Source: Sporosarcina luteola (GTDB lineage Bacteria; Bacillota; Bacilli; Bacillales_A; Planococcaceae). Taken from it: DNA of 64,000 nt. Position 1 is the first letter of the stretch. Each line of letters begins with the position of its first letter. A program made the position numbers and the translations under genes. This document shows, piece after piece, positions 54,247 through 62,852 of this stretch. The notes below the pieces were generated by a model. It saw only the letters and a list, made by a program, of their open reading frames with translations, did not search any database and was not told the DNA's origin. The stretch is from positions 37,870-101,869 of the forward strand of contig NZ_BJYL01000012.1 in NCBI RefSeq assembly GCF_007991495.1, written 5' to 3'.

Positions 54247-54677
54247 CAGTCGGCCTCCCGGCGGATTTCCATATATTTCGCATCCCATTCAGGATCAATT
54301 TTCTTAAGAGCAACTGGTCTGAAACTGTCGCGTTTTACTAAAATATGTTCGGAAGTTGCGGTTGCAGCAACGGTCCCATCTTCATGAAGAATTTCATAGC
54401 CGTAAACCGTGCGAAGTTTTCCATGCGACTCGACCCATGTACGCACCGTCGCCTTCTGGCCGTATCGCATAGCTGCCTTGTACTGGATTGATAAATCAAT
54501 AACAGGGGAAAGATAGCCTTTCTCTTCAAGCCCCGCATAGGTAAACCCTAAATCTTGAATGAGGCTCGTCCTGCCGATTTCCATCCATACTAAATAATTT
54601 GCGTGATAGACGACACCCATCTGGTCCGTCTCCGCATATCTGATTTCCACTTCTTTATCACTGACAAACACTTTCAT
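54246..54677 (-). CDS. yneP: Acyl-CoA thioesterase, YbgC/YneP 4HBT family
   Basis: A 143-residue hot-dog-fold thioesterase hydrolysing short or aromatic acyl-CoA. The active-site segment is RYAETDQMGVVYHANYLVWME with the conserved Asp. Further family features are YLSPVIDLSIQYKAAMRYGQKATVRT. ATG 54677 is used; a GTG one codon upstream is possible. The yneP-yneQ order is the same as in B. subtilis, where it lies near plsY-parE. Confidence 0.92.
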   Translation of the reverse strand: MKVFVSDKEVEIRYAETDQMGVVYHANYLVWMEIGRTSLIQDLGFTYAGLEEKGYLSPVIDLSIQYKAAMRYGQKATVRTWVESHGKLRTVYGYEILHEDGTVAATATSEHILVKRDSFRPVALKKIDPEWDAKYMEIRREAD

Positions 54678-54815
54678 CACCTCTGTTGTCCATTATACAA
54701 AACTGGACGGTGGATTGCTGTTTGTGGAACTTGTTAGGTAAGGAATGTGTGCTCAATAAAGCGTGTTGCGAGCTCATAGGAGTGCGTTCGTCGCTCATAG
54801 AAGTGTGACAGTGTT

Positions 54816-55448
54816 TTATTCGCTTTGTACGGTAGATAGGGAAATAAGAATTGGTCCAGCGAAATCGGATGCCTCCGCTCCTTTTGGATTATGAAGGCGA
54901 AACAAAAAAGCATCGCCTGATTCTGATGTCCACACGATATAATCGCTAATGCCTTCCTTTCCGGATGCTTGAAGGTAGAGGTCCGCGAAACCAAGAGGAT
55001 GTTCAACCAATTCACCGCTAAAATTGGATACATCACCGATTTGACTTAATTCTTCCATGCCCGCTACTTCAAGTTGAGGCAAATCATAATCGGATGGAAG
55101 TGGTTCAATATCAACGTAATATACTGGATTATCACTTAATGATAGACGACCAGTAGTCGCATCAAATGTAAATTTCTCGAAGACATACAAAGAAAATCCT
55201 TTTCCTTGATGTAGTTTAGCCTCCATTGACTGATTTCCCTCAACTGTCAGCAGTTCGAAGCTTCTCTCTGCTTGGCGAGTTTCTATATCAGTTGGCTTCT
55301 GCTCGGGAGAAGAAGGCGAAACCGATTCAGTTTCTGTCGTCTCCTTTTGTGTGGTATCGGAAGACTTTGTTTCTTCCGTACAAGCGGTAAGTATGAGAAC
55401 TAAGGCTACTACCGGGATACTTTCCAAAATAACATTTCGGCTTTTCAT
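54816..55448 (-). CDS. Putative lipoprotein
   Basis: A 210-residue lipoprotein. Signal with lipobox LTAC (C23), a Thr/Ser/Glu/Pro-rich spacer of about 40 residues, then a soluble domain I do not recognise (GFSLYVFEKFTFDATTG, VYYVDIEPLPSDYDLP). ATG with AAAGGAG upstream. Possibly a stress- or cell-wall-linked sensor, but nothing in the sequence decides this. Confidence 0.78.
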   Translation of the reverse strand: MKSRNVILESIPVVALVLILTACTEETKSSDTTQKETTETESVSPSSPEQKPTDIETRQAERSFELLTVEGNQSMEAKLHQGKGFSLYVFEKFTFDATTGRLSLSDNPVYYVDIEPLPSDYDLPQLEVAGMEELSQIGDVSNFSGELVEHPLGFADLYLQASGKEGISDYIVWTSESGDAFLFRLHNPKGAEASDFAGPILISLSTVQSE

Positions 55449-55504
55449 CTAACCGCTCCTTTACAATTGAAAATTAGTATATCATTCATGACGGTTTGGG
55501 GATT

Positions 55505-56359
55505 TTACTCCTTCATTTCAGATTGCGCAATTATATATTCAGCTATTTTGGTGAATTTTACACCCGCTGGACTTTCATCACAGCTAGACCAATGAAATTC
55601 ACGTTCGCCGCCGTTAATATAAACCTGTAAATCATATTCCTCAAACTGATTCGAATGACAATTGTTCACTAATTCGATATCACCTAGATAATTTGCCATG
55701 ACCAACTGTTTATAGACTTCTTGCTTCACTTCCGAGGACAGTTGAAAATCACTAGTAGTCACCGTTTCTTTTGAATTAGGGGCTCTTGTAGCTACTTGTG
55801 TTTTTGTATTTATTTCATTTTCCAATCCATTCCCGTATTTTAATGCCAACTCGAAAAAATCTTCTTGTTCAACATTATAGTCAATCGCCAATATTTCCAG
55901 CATGCCTGAATGGCCATCCGAACAATCGACTGCAAAATAGGTCGTATTTGTATGGGTGACTTCCTCTATCAAACCGCTGCATTTAGTTGTTTCTATTTCA
56001 CCACTTCCAAATTTATCCCTTGTAGAATCATTAATCACCTTCATAGCTTCGCCATCATATTTCAAATCCGTAACGATTGGATCCCCTTCAATCGTGTAAT
56101 GGACAATTCGTAAATCAGATAAAACGCCGTTTAGCACATTTTCATAAAACGTATGCATATTGTCCAACCCCTCAAAGATCCTTCCATGGGTATTCACAAC
56201 ATCTACATTTTTCACACCTTTCACTGTCGGCCGGGAGCCCCCCGTACTTTGTTCTTGTTTCCTATCAATCGGATCTTTTCCACCATCACCATTTCCATTA
56301 CAGGCAGTGACAATGAAAAGTAAAGTGATCAATAGCATCAAAGAAGCTACTTTCTTCAA
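55505..56359 (-). CDS. Putative lipoprotein
   Basis: A 284-residue lipoprotein with signal KKVASLMLLITLLFIVTAC (C20) and a Gly/Asp/Gln spacer. The mature part is not recognised; it has several cysteines (for example near KCSGLIEE and DCSDGHSG) that could pair outside the cell. The TTG at 56359 gives the perfect signal peptide; the frame is open 14 codons further, but that start would put hydrophilic residues before the signal. Confidence 0.72.
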   Translation of the reverse strand: MKKVASLMLLITLLFIVTACNGNGDGGKDPIDRKQEQSTGGSRPTVKGVKNVDVVNTHGRIFEGLDNMHTFYENVLNGVLSDLRIVHYTIEGDPIVTDLKYDGEAMKVINDSTRDKFGSGEIETTKCSGLIEEVTHTNTTYFAVDCSDGHSGMLEILAIDYNVEQEDFFELALKYGNGLENEINTKTQVATRAPNSKETVTTSDFQLSSEVKQEVYKQLVMANYLGDIELVNNCHSNQFEEYDLQVYINGGEREFHWSSCDESPAGVKFTKIAEYIIAQSEMKE

Positions 56360-56564
56360 AATTTCACGTCCTATTAGATTATTTTTCAAGACTAATTGCA
56401 TAATTGGTTATGAACAGTGTCGCACATGAAAGCCGAATTTTCAAAAGATAGTTAAGCCATACGACGTAAAACGGTAATGCTTAGCCAATGTTGTTTCGGA
56501 AATTATTTTGGGAAATACTTTTCTATGGTACTATGAATGTAGATTGTAACTCGGGGTGTTGATC

Positions 56565-57293
56565 GTGGAGAAGCTTGAGAGGATTCATCAATTAAAAGCT
56601 GAATTGGATGCTCATCGTCCGTTAGGCGTACTTGAGGTAAAGCGACTGCGTGAAAACTATATTATTAAAAATACGTATCACTCAAACGCGATTGAAGGCA
56701 ACACATTATCGGAAATGGAAACACGGGTGATTATTGAAACAGGCTTGACAGTTGAAAAGAAAACGCTTCGGGAACACCTAGAAGTTAAAAACCATGTGGA
56801 AGCGCTCGATTACATTGAAGAACTAACCGGGTTGGATAGATTAAGTGAATCAACGATGCAATCTATCCATTCGATTATTTTGCAAGGTATCGACCGACGG
56901 AATGCCGGTGTGTATCGAAAAGTTGACGTATATATTAGCGGGGCGAGTCATGAGGTTTCACCCCATTACGTTATCCGCTCTGATATGAAAAGTCTTACAA
57001 ATTGGTATAATCGACAAAGTCCTAAAACGATTGACGATATTATCGAATTCACATGTAAGTTGATCAACATACATCCATTTATTGATGGAAACGGAACGAC
57101 ATCCCGCCTTCTTATGAACTTGGAATTACTAAAACTAGGTTACCCGCCAATCACAGTATTGACAACAGACCGTTTAGCATATTTCCAAGCGCTCGATGAA
57201 AGTTATTACAAAAATTATACAGCGATTAAAGAGTTTTTCTACGACTGCATAATCGATGCTTTAGAAGAGCAATTGCGCTTTGCACGGGGATAG
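56565..57293 (+). CDS. Fic family protein, class II (N-terminal inhibitory helix)
   Basis: A 242-residue Fic-domain protein, predicted to transfer AMP (or another NMP) to a protein hydroxyl. The inhibitory motif (S/T)xxxE(G/N) is in the N-terminal helix (YHSNAIEGN), so class II. The Fic motif reads HPFIDGNGTTSR: catalytic His, phosphate loop and final Arg are present, but the first Arg of the usual GNGR is Thr. GTG 56565 has GGGGT upstream. No antitoxin gene is next to it, which fits the built-in inhibitor. Target unknown. Confidence 0.85.
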   Translation: MEKLERIHQLKAELDAHRPLGVLEVKRLRENYIIKNTYHSNAIEGNTLSEMETRVIIETGLTVEKKTLREHLEVKNHVEALDYIEELTGLDRLSESTMQSIHSIILQGIDRRNAGVYRKVDVYISGASHEVSPHYVIRSDMKSLTNWYNRQSPKTIDDIIEFTCKLINIHPFIDGNGTTSRLLMNLELLKLGYPPITVLTTDRLAYFQALDESYYKNYTAIKEFFYDCIIDALEEQLRFARG

Positions 57294-57330
57294 TAAGAAA
57301 AGAGTGCTCACATGGCACTCTTTTCTTACT
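57292..57330. terminator. Bidirectional terminator between fic and the threonyl-tRNA synthetase gene
   Basis: AGTAAGAAAAGAGTGC / GCACTCTTTTCTTACT, a perfect 16-bp stem between convergent genes. Confidence 0.9.
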
Positions 57331-58522
57331 CCAACTTTAATAAATCCAAGACATCATCAATTAGCAACTGCCCAAGGTCGCCTTCTTTCCGCTTTCGTAC
57401 CGAGACCATTTGTTTTTCAACTTCATGATCCCCAACGATCATCATATAAGGTACCTTCTGCTTCTCTGATTCTCTAATTTTCAACCCCATTTTTTCAGCA
57501 CGGTCATCCACATTCACGCGATATCCCTTTGCAACAAGCTCCTTCTTTACTTCTTCAGCATAAGAAACATGCTTATCGGCAATCGGGATGATTCTCACTT
57601 GTTCCGGAGCAAGCCATAATGGGAACTCCCCTGCATAATGTTCAACGAGAATGGCAAGGAATCGCTCAACTGAGCCAAAAATCGCGCGATGGATAATGAT
57701 CGGAAATTCGAGTTCATTCTGTTCATTAATATACCGGCAATTGAACTTCTCAGGCATTTGGAAATCCAATTGTACTGTGCCGCATTGCCAGCTCCGCCCT
57801 AACGAATCCAATATGTGAAAATCGATCTTCGGACCATAAAACGCGCCGTCTCCTTCGTTAATACGATAGTCCATTCCCCGTTGTTTCAACACTTCTTCCA
57901 GCGATTGCTCCGCCTCGTTCCATAAGTCGACGGCTCCCATATAATTTTCCGGACGAGTCGACAATTCGACTTCATAGCTGAAACCAAATTCCGAATAGAT
58001 GTCGTCAATCAAATCCAATACACGATCCACTTCCCGTTCAATTTGATCCTTCCGTACAAAGAGGTGCGCATCATCTTGTGTAAACGCCCGAACGCGCAAT
58101 AGACCATTTAATGAGCCCGATAGTTCGTGACGATGCACTAACCCTAATTCCGCATAACGGATCGGCAACTCCCGATAACTTCTACGTTTATGATTAAAGA
58201 TGAGCATTGCACCCGGGCAATTCATCGGCTTTAGTGCATATTGCTGTTCATCCACATCTGAAAAATACATGTTTTCATGATAGTGATCCCAATGGCCGGA
58301 TTGCTCCCAAAGCTCCTGCTTCATCATGATCGGCGTCTTGATTTCCTCATAGCCCGCCTCCTGGTGCTTCCGTTTCCAAAATTGCTCCAACTCATTTCTG
58401 ACAATCATCCCTTTTGGCAAATAAAACGGCATGCCTGGCGCTTCCTCTGATGACATGAACAACTCAAGCTCCTGGCCTAATTTACGATGATTCCTTTTTT
58501 CGATATCCATTTGTACTGACAT
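57326..58522 (-). CDS. Threonyl-tRNA synthetase lacking TGS and editing domains
   Basis: A 398-residue class II synthetase that charges tRNA-Thr. Only the catalytic core and the anticodon-binding domain are present. Catalytic features: MPFYLPKGM, LKPMNCPGAMLIF (zinc Cys), RYAELGLVHRHELSGSLNGLLRVR (motif 2 region, zinc His), QLDFQMPEKFNCRYI, and IIHRAIFGSVERFLAIL (motif 3, zinc His). The usual enzyme has about 640 residues with N-terminal TGS and N2 editing domains; nothing like that is encoded upstream. ATG 58522 follows GGGAGGAATT. It is controlled by two tandem T-boxes. Probably a second synthetase beside a full-length thrS elsewhere (inference). Confidence 0.9.
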   Translation of the reverse strand: MSVQMDIEKRNHRKLGQELELFMSSEEAPGMPFYLPKGMIVRNELEQFWKRKHQEAGYEEIKTPIMMKQELWEQSGHWDHYHENMYFSDVDEQQYALKPMNCPGAMLIFNHKRRSYRELPIRYAELGLVHRHELSGSLNGLLRVRAFTQDDAHLFVRKDQIEREVDRVLDLIDDIYSEFGFSYEVELSTRPENYMGAVDLWNEAEQSLEEVLKQRGMDYRINEGDGAFYGPKIDFHILDSLGRSWQCGTVQLDFQMPEKFNCRYINEQNELEFPIIIHRAIFGSVERFLAILVEHYAGEFPLWLAPEQVRIIPIADKHVSYAEEVKKELVAKGYRVNVDDRAEKMGLKIRESEKQKVPYMMIVGDHEVEKQMVSVRKRKEGDLGQLLIDDVLDLLKLE

Positions 58523-58546
58523 TGCAATTCCTCCCATAATGTATAT

Positions 58547-58791
58547 AAAATAAAAAACCGCATTCTTCCCTAGCAAAGGGACGAATGCGGTCGTGGTACC
58601 ACCCAAATTTCGCCATAGTTAAAAACACGGCGCTCAATCGATAACGGTCTCCCGATCATAGTTTCCTACATACGTAGTCCCCTATGATTGCTCGAAAGTG
58701 GTAAATCATTTCATCCACTACAGGACTTCCAGCCATGGTCCTGTTCTCTGGTAAAGCTTCCGAAATGATTCATGTCCTTCTCAACGCATTA
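58547..58791 (-). promoter_or_regulatory. T-box leader, proximal copy (specifier ACC, Thr)
   Basis: The minus-strand RNA has Stem I starting GUUGAGAAGGA, the specifier-loop region GAUUUACCACU with codon ACC (58700-58702), the T-box GGGUGGUACCACG (58592-58604) and a terminator ACCGCAUUC / GAAUGCGGU with U-run (58551-58591). Uncharged tRNA-Thr should stabilise the antiterminator and let transcription enter the synthetase gene. Confidence 0.95.
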
Positions 58792-58802
58792 TATGAAAAT
58801 AA

Positions 58803-58919
58803 AAAAAGCGAAGGGCGCTCGCTCAGATGCGACAGGCATAAGACGGACATGCGAAACGGCGTTTTTTGCCGTGCAGCAGGGCTGGCTTATGACCCAAGCA
58901 GCTAGCGCCCGTAGCTGGA
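58803..58919. repeat. Family B intergenic repeat, copy 3 (between the two T-boxes)
   Basis: AGGGCGCTCGCTCAGATGCG, ACAGGCATAAGAC, GCTTATGACCCAAGCAG, CTAGCGCCCGTAGCTGGA in order. It matches copy 2 (48365-48482) in direct orientation and copy 1 in reverse. It separates the two T-box units exactly. Confidence 0.85.
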
Positions 58920-58922
58920 TTA

Positions 58923-59165
58923 AAATAAAAAAGACCGCATTCTCCCCTATAAAGGGACGAATGCGGTCGTGGTGCCACCCTGATTTCGCCATAGTTAAAA
59001 ACATGGCGCTCAATCGATAACGGTTTCCCGATCATAGTTTCCTGCTTGGCGCAGTCCTCTGTGATTGCTCAAAGGTGGTTAATCATCTTTCCGCTACAGG
59101 ACTTCCAGCCATGGTCCTATTCTCTGGCAAAGCTTCCAAAATGATTCATATCCTTCTCAACGCTT
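58923..59165 (-). promoter_or_regulatory. T-box leader, distal copy (specifier ACC, Thr)
   Basis: Clearly homologous to the proximal unit over its whole length: Stem I from GUUGAGAAGGAUAUGAAUCAU, specifier region GAUUAACCACC with ACC (59077-59079), T-box GGGUGGCACCACG (58968-58980), terminator GACCGCAUUC / GAAUGCGGUC with U-run (about 58925-58968). It is the first unit met by RNA polymerase. Confidence 0.95.
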
Positions 59166-59190
59166 GTTTATGAATTATTAATTGTATTGT

Positions 59191-59219
59191 ATTATATGTG
59201 ACCATTTTGTCTATGTCAA
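59191..59219 (-). promoter_or_regulatory. Consensus sigma-A promoter of the T-box/threonyl-tRNA synthetase unit
   Basis: Minus strand TTGACA, 17 bp, TATAAT, a perfect consensus. The leader from here to the gene start is about 660 nt. Confidence 0.9.
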
Positions 59220-59229
59220 TAGGCAATGA

Positions 59230-61464
59230 TCAATACCGCAAACCTCTTCCACTTTCCGCAATTGCATGCGCTAGACGAATCGTTGATACTGCTAACTCCG
59301 CATACGTCACATCACGGTCAGGGTTAAACTGGTTTTGTTCCGGTTTTATCAAGCCCATCGAGCTTGCCATTGCTACATAACCTGCATTCGCAGACTGCAC
59401 CTTATCCGCATCTTCAAAGCCTAGCTTAAAGATGCTGCCATCTTTCGCAGCCTGCTCTAGCCCCATTACACGAATCATCCAAACCGAAAGCTCTTCTCTC
59501 GTAATTGTTGCATCGACATCAAAGGTCTTCGTATCCGATTTGATGATGCCAGTTTCAACCGCACGTTCAATCTCTTGATATAACGGGTGTTTAGGGTCGA
59601 TATTGTCAAACGTTTGGTTCGTATTTTCCTGTCCGTAGTAATAACCGCCGCCATAGTAGAAGTAGGTAAGTGAATTCATAAGCACTTTCAATGCTTCCCC
59701 TTTTGAAATGGCAGCATCAGCATCAAAGCTTTTCACATCTTTCACGTCCAATACCTTGGCGTTAATGAGATAATTAAGCTCCTCTTCCGCCCATGGATGT
59801 GATACGTTGACGGAATCCTTGCCACTGAACAAGTTATTCCATTCCCCTGTAGATGCATTTACATAACTAAACGGCTCCTCATTAAATACAGGTAGATAGA
59901 GGAGATCATAATGATTTTCCTTTATATTTTCACCATGTTTCATATAGGTAAGTTTAAGACTGAGTGCCTCTTCAAAAGTTGTAATTGCTTCTTGTTCTGA
60001 AATGATATCATCGCTTGATGGCCAATTTTCCATCTCTTGATAATTGACACTGAGGCTGTTCAAAGTACCATCCGCCGAAATACCCACGTGAATTTGTTCA
60101 CCCATCACAACGATTCCATTCATTATTCTAGGGAATGCAAATTGATATGAACCCATTCTTTCGTCAAAATACGGCTCTTCGATAGGCATTGCATAGTTGT
60201 GCAAATAGGAAGGGACCCACTTTTTTAGATAGGTCGTCGCTTGGTTGAGTGCTTCTTTCTCCGTAATAGTCAATTCATTTTTCGCATTCTCACCGATCTC
60301 CGTCAGTAGGTGGTTCTTTACATCATAGAATTGAATAACCTCACCCGTATGTTTATTGATCTCTAAGCTTGCTCCGGTACTGCCATTCCCATATTGATAC
60401 GTATAGTAGACGTTAATGATTTCCTGGCCATTATAGTTCTCCATTTCTTGGATTGACTCGATTTTTAATTTGATTTTTTCAGAATCAAAAGCTAGAAATC
60501 GTTCAGCAATCTTCTTCGCTTCCTCTACAGTAACACCATCTTGTTTAACTGGAAGTGGGTTTGTTGTGATTAGTTCAATCTTTGTCTTCCCCGGAAAATC
60601 TGTTGCATATCCGTTTGAAGTCATCCATTTTCCTGTTGCTGCTTCAATGCCTTGCAGTTTTGCCGTTGGTCGATAAACGAGCTCGACCTTTCGATCACCC
60701 GTTTGATAATCATAATTAATTTGATAGTTCAAATCGACAGCAAGATTTTCTTTTACCTTTGTCAATATTTCTTTTTCATCTTTTATTTGATTGACATCAT
60801 CATAGGTGGCTGATCCAGACTGTGGAGACATCTTATAAAAACTGACGATTTCCCCGTTTCCTAAAACAGACACTTCCATTCGTTTGTCAGCGATGGAAAC
60901 TTTATTCTTCGTTCCTGCAAACGTAAACGAATAACGAATCGGTTCTGTTAATATTTGTTGCGGATAATAGTTGAACGTGTCAGTTTCCAATTGATAGTCT
61001 TTTCCATCAAGAGATTTCGTCATAAAATCTTCAGCTATTTTCTTTGCTTCTTCTTTTGAAACCTTTGCTGGGAACAAAGCTTCTGTTACGTTAGGTGGAT
61101 TATAGGAAAAGGATTCAATCATCAATTCCTCTCCAACAAACCCTACATTCCCGTAGATTCGCTTTCCATTAATGGTTTTCGTGAAAAACAGATCATACCT
61201 TACCGTTTCATCCTCCGGAAAAATATGGGCAGTACTTACTTGAAAATCACTATTCGCTAAGAAGTCAAACTGATTGGGGAACATCTCTCGAAACTTCCTG
61301 ATCAATTCCTCTTTCGTGACAACAGTATCAGTAGCGGCAACTTGGATCCGTACTTTTTCTGGTTGTCCATTCACTGTTGTTGACGCATCGGCAATCGACG
61401 AGAACATTCCAAAAGACAATACAGAAGAGGTAACAATCATACCTAGTTTTTTAAACTTCTCCAA
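59230..61464 (-). CDS. Large surface protein with YcdB/YcdC-type repeats and C-terminal SLH domains
   Basis: A 744-residue exported protein. Signal peptide about 1-27 (GMIVTSSVLSFGMFSSIADA). Residues about 45-540 contain repeated YcdB/YcdC (PepSY-like) units, such as KVSKEEAKKIAEDF and TITEKEALNQATTYLKKW. The C-terminus (about 555-744) has S-layer homology motifs: FDADAAISKGEALKVLMNSL, FDVDATITREELSVWMIRVM and FNPDRDVTYAELAVSTIRL. It is probably held on the cell wall by SLH domains. TTG start with AGGAGGG upstream. Confidence 0.85.
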   Translation of the reverse strand: MEKFKKLGMIVTSSVLSFGMFSSIADASTTVNGQPEKVRIQVAATDTVVTKEELIRKFREMFPNQFDFLANSDFQVSTAHIFPEDETVRYDLFFTKTINGKRIYGNVGFVGEELMIESFSYNPPNVTEALFPAKVSKEEAKKIAEDFMTKSLDGKDYQLETDTFNYYPQQILTEPIRYSFTFAGTKNKVSIADKRMEVSVLGNGEIVSFYKMSPQSGSATYDDVNQIKDEKEILTKVKENLAVDLNYQINYDYQTGDRKVELVYRPTAKLQGIEAATGKWMTSNGYATDFPGKTKIELITTNPLPVKQDGVTVEEAKKIAERFLAFDSEKIKLKIESIQEMENYNGQEIINVYYTYQYGNGSTGASLEINKHTGEVIQFYDVKNHLLTEIGENAKNELTITEKEALNQATTYLKKWVPSYLHNYAMPIEEPYFDERMGSYQFAFPRIMNGIVVMGEQIHVGISADGTLNSLSVNYQEMENWPSSDDIISEQEAITTFEEALSLKLTYMKHGENIKENHYDLLYLPVFNEEPFSYVNASTGEWNNLFSGKDSVNVSHPWAEEELNYLINAKVLDVKDVKSFDADAAISKGEALKVLMNSLTYFYYGGGYYYGQENTNQTFDNIDPKHPLYQEIERAVETGIIKSDTKTFDVDATITREELSVWMIRVMGLEQAAKDGSIFKLGFEDADKVQSANAGYVAMASSMGLIKPEQNQFNPDRDVTYAELAVSTIRLAHAIAESGRGLRY

Positions 61465-61709
61465 AATAACCCTCCTAGGTTACATTTCTTTGTGTATTTA
61501 ACAGCAGACGTTAGATTGTATGATTGTCCTTTGGAGAAAAGACCGTGGCAACAAAACCCAGATAGTAAAAGCTTGCAAGTTGCTTGCTATTTAATTGCCG
61601 AATTTGTGATGCGATTCATTTCATTATACAGAAACGGGATATACTATTCTGACGTACAGTGATTTCCAGACGTTCAACAAATGATATAACTTGCATTATA
61701 ACTGCATGA

Positions 61710-62114
61710 TTAAGGAGCAAACCCATAATAAATTAACGTGAAAATTAATTGCGAAATAAAACTAATTGCCACTAATATCGTCAACCACACGATATAAACG
61801 ATGGCTATTAGCTTAGTTCCAATAAATAGCCTTTTAATTATTTTAAATGAAACATAAGCAATTATCACAAGTGATGGTATAATGTACAAATATGAAAATA
61901 TACCTACCCACTCACCTAGACTTTGAAAACCTCTCTCCAAAACCGGTCCGTCATATAAGTGATACTTATTCGAAATCTTAGATATTCCGAACAAGAACAC
62001 GATAGAAAGCAAAGTGAAGTAAGAAACGATTGTAATCTTAATAGCATTTCTTTCACCGAATAGAACAAAGTACATGAAGAGTATAAAAAGTATCAACACA
62101 GTTAGTTTAAACAC
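61710..62114 (-). CDS. Hypothetical membrane protein, 134 aa
   Basis: About four hydrophobic segments and few charged residues. I do not recognise a family. GTG start with GAGGTG upstream at good spacing. It lies in a run of small membrane and unknown genes at the right end of the window, all on the same strand. Confidence 0.65.
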   Translation of the reverse strand: MFKLTVLILFILFMYFVLFGERNAIKITIVSYFTLLSIVFLFGISKISNKYHLYDGPVLERGFQSLGEWVGIFSYLYIIPSLVIIAYVSFKIIKRLFIGTKLIAIVYIVWLTILVAISFISQLIFTLIYYGFAP

Positions 62115-62276
62115 AGATTCACCTCAATATAAATCATCTTCATAAGGACAGGACATTATTATGATCATGGCGAAAAGTTTATAGCTTCAGTTTTGTTCAA
62201 TTTCATAATAAATAAAGTAAAGAAAAACATAAGAAATACAGAAGCACTATCAGCGAAACGACTTTGTTTTGAGTGG

Positions 62277-62537
62277 TTAGTTTAGAATAAGCGTATCAAA
62301 AATGATTCCAATGACAAATCCTGCTATTATTATAAAAGCCCCTATCCAAATAGGAACTTTCTTCTCAGTAAGTTTTGATTTTTGTAATCCCCACATTATC
62401 ATCAATATGATTAAAAACCATATTATATATTTCCAATTTCCTAATGTATCAAAAAGCGAATTAATTCCTGAAGAAAATATAAATATTATACTGAAATATA
62501 ACGGAAACGCTAGTTTCACTGGTAGGTCCACCTTCAT
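62277..62537 (-). CDS. Hypothetical membrane protein, 86 aa
   Basis: About three hydrophobic segments (LAFPLYFSIIFIF, IIWFLIILMIMWGL, GAFIIIAGFVIGIIF). ATG 62537 has AAGGAGGG upstream; the frame's earlier start is rejected. Family not recognised. Confidence 0.65.
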   Translation of the reverse strand: MKVDLPVKLAFPLYFSIIFIFSSGINSLFDTLGNWKYIIWFLIILMIMWGLQKSKLTEKKVPIWIGAFIIIAGFVIGIIFDTLILN

Positions 62538-62569
62538 TTTACACCCTCCTTTTTCACACACTCTCTCTG

Positions 62570-62749
62570 TCATGGTAAACATTCTACGCAAACGCCATTT
62601 TTCGTAAGGACTTTTCCAACGACAATTAGGAAAACAATATTGAATATAACTATGTAACCAGTCAAAATAATTCCCAGTTCAATCCAGATGTCATCTTCAA
62701 GGAGACTATCAAACCCCGTTGAAGGAGAAATCAGTCTCAATGCTAACAA
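62570..62749 (-). CDS. Possible small membrane protein or remnant, about 59 codons
   Basis: An open minus-strand frame ending at 62570 codes for one clear membrane helix (DDIWIELGIILTGYIVIF and the following residues). The only possible starts are TTG at 62749 or 62740, both without a visible ribosome-binding site, so it may be the 3' remnant of a longer gene. The remainder of the gap up to 62852 shows no other feature. Confidence 0.3.
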   Translation of the reverse strand: MLALRLISPSTGFDSLLEDDIWIELGIILTGYIVIFNIVFLIVVGKVLTKNGVCVECLP

Positions 62750-62852
62750 ATCGCTTTTATCGCGCTCGCACCCTTTGATTGAGGGAGTACTGTGCTTTTT
62801 TCGACTCGATAATAACCTTTGCAGTATACTGAGTTCTTCGGTTTAAATGGCC

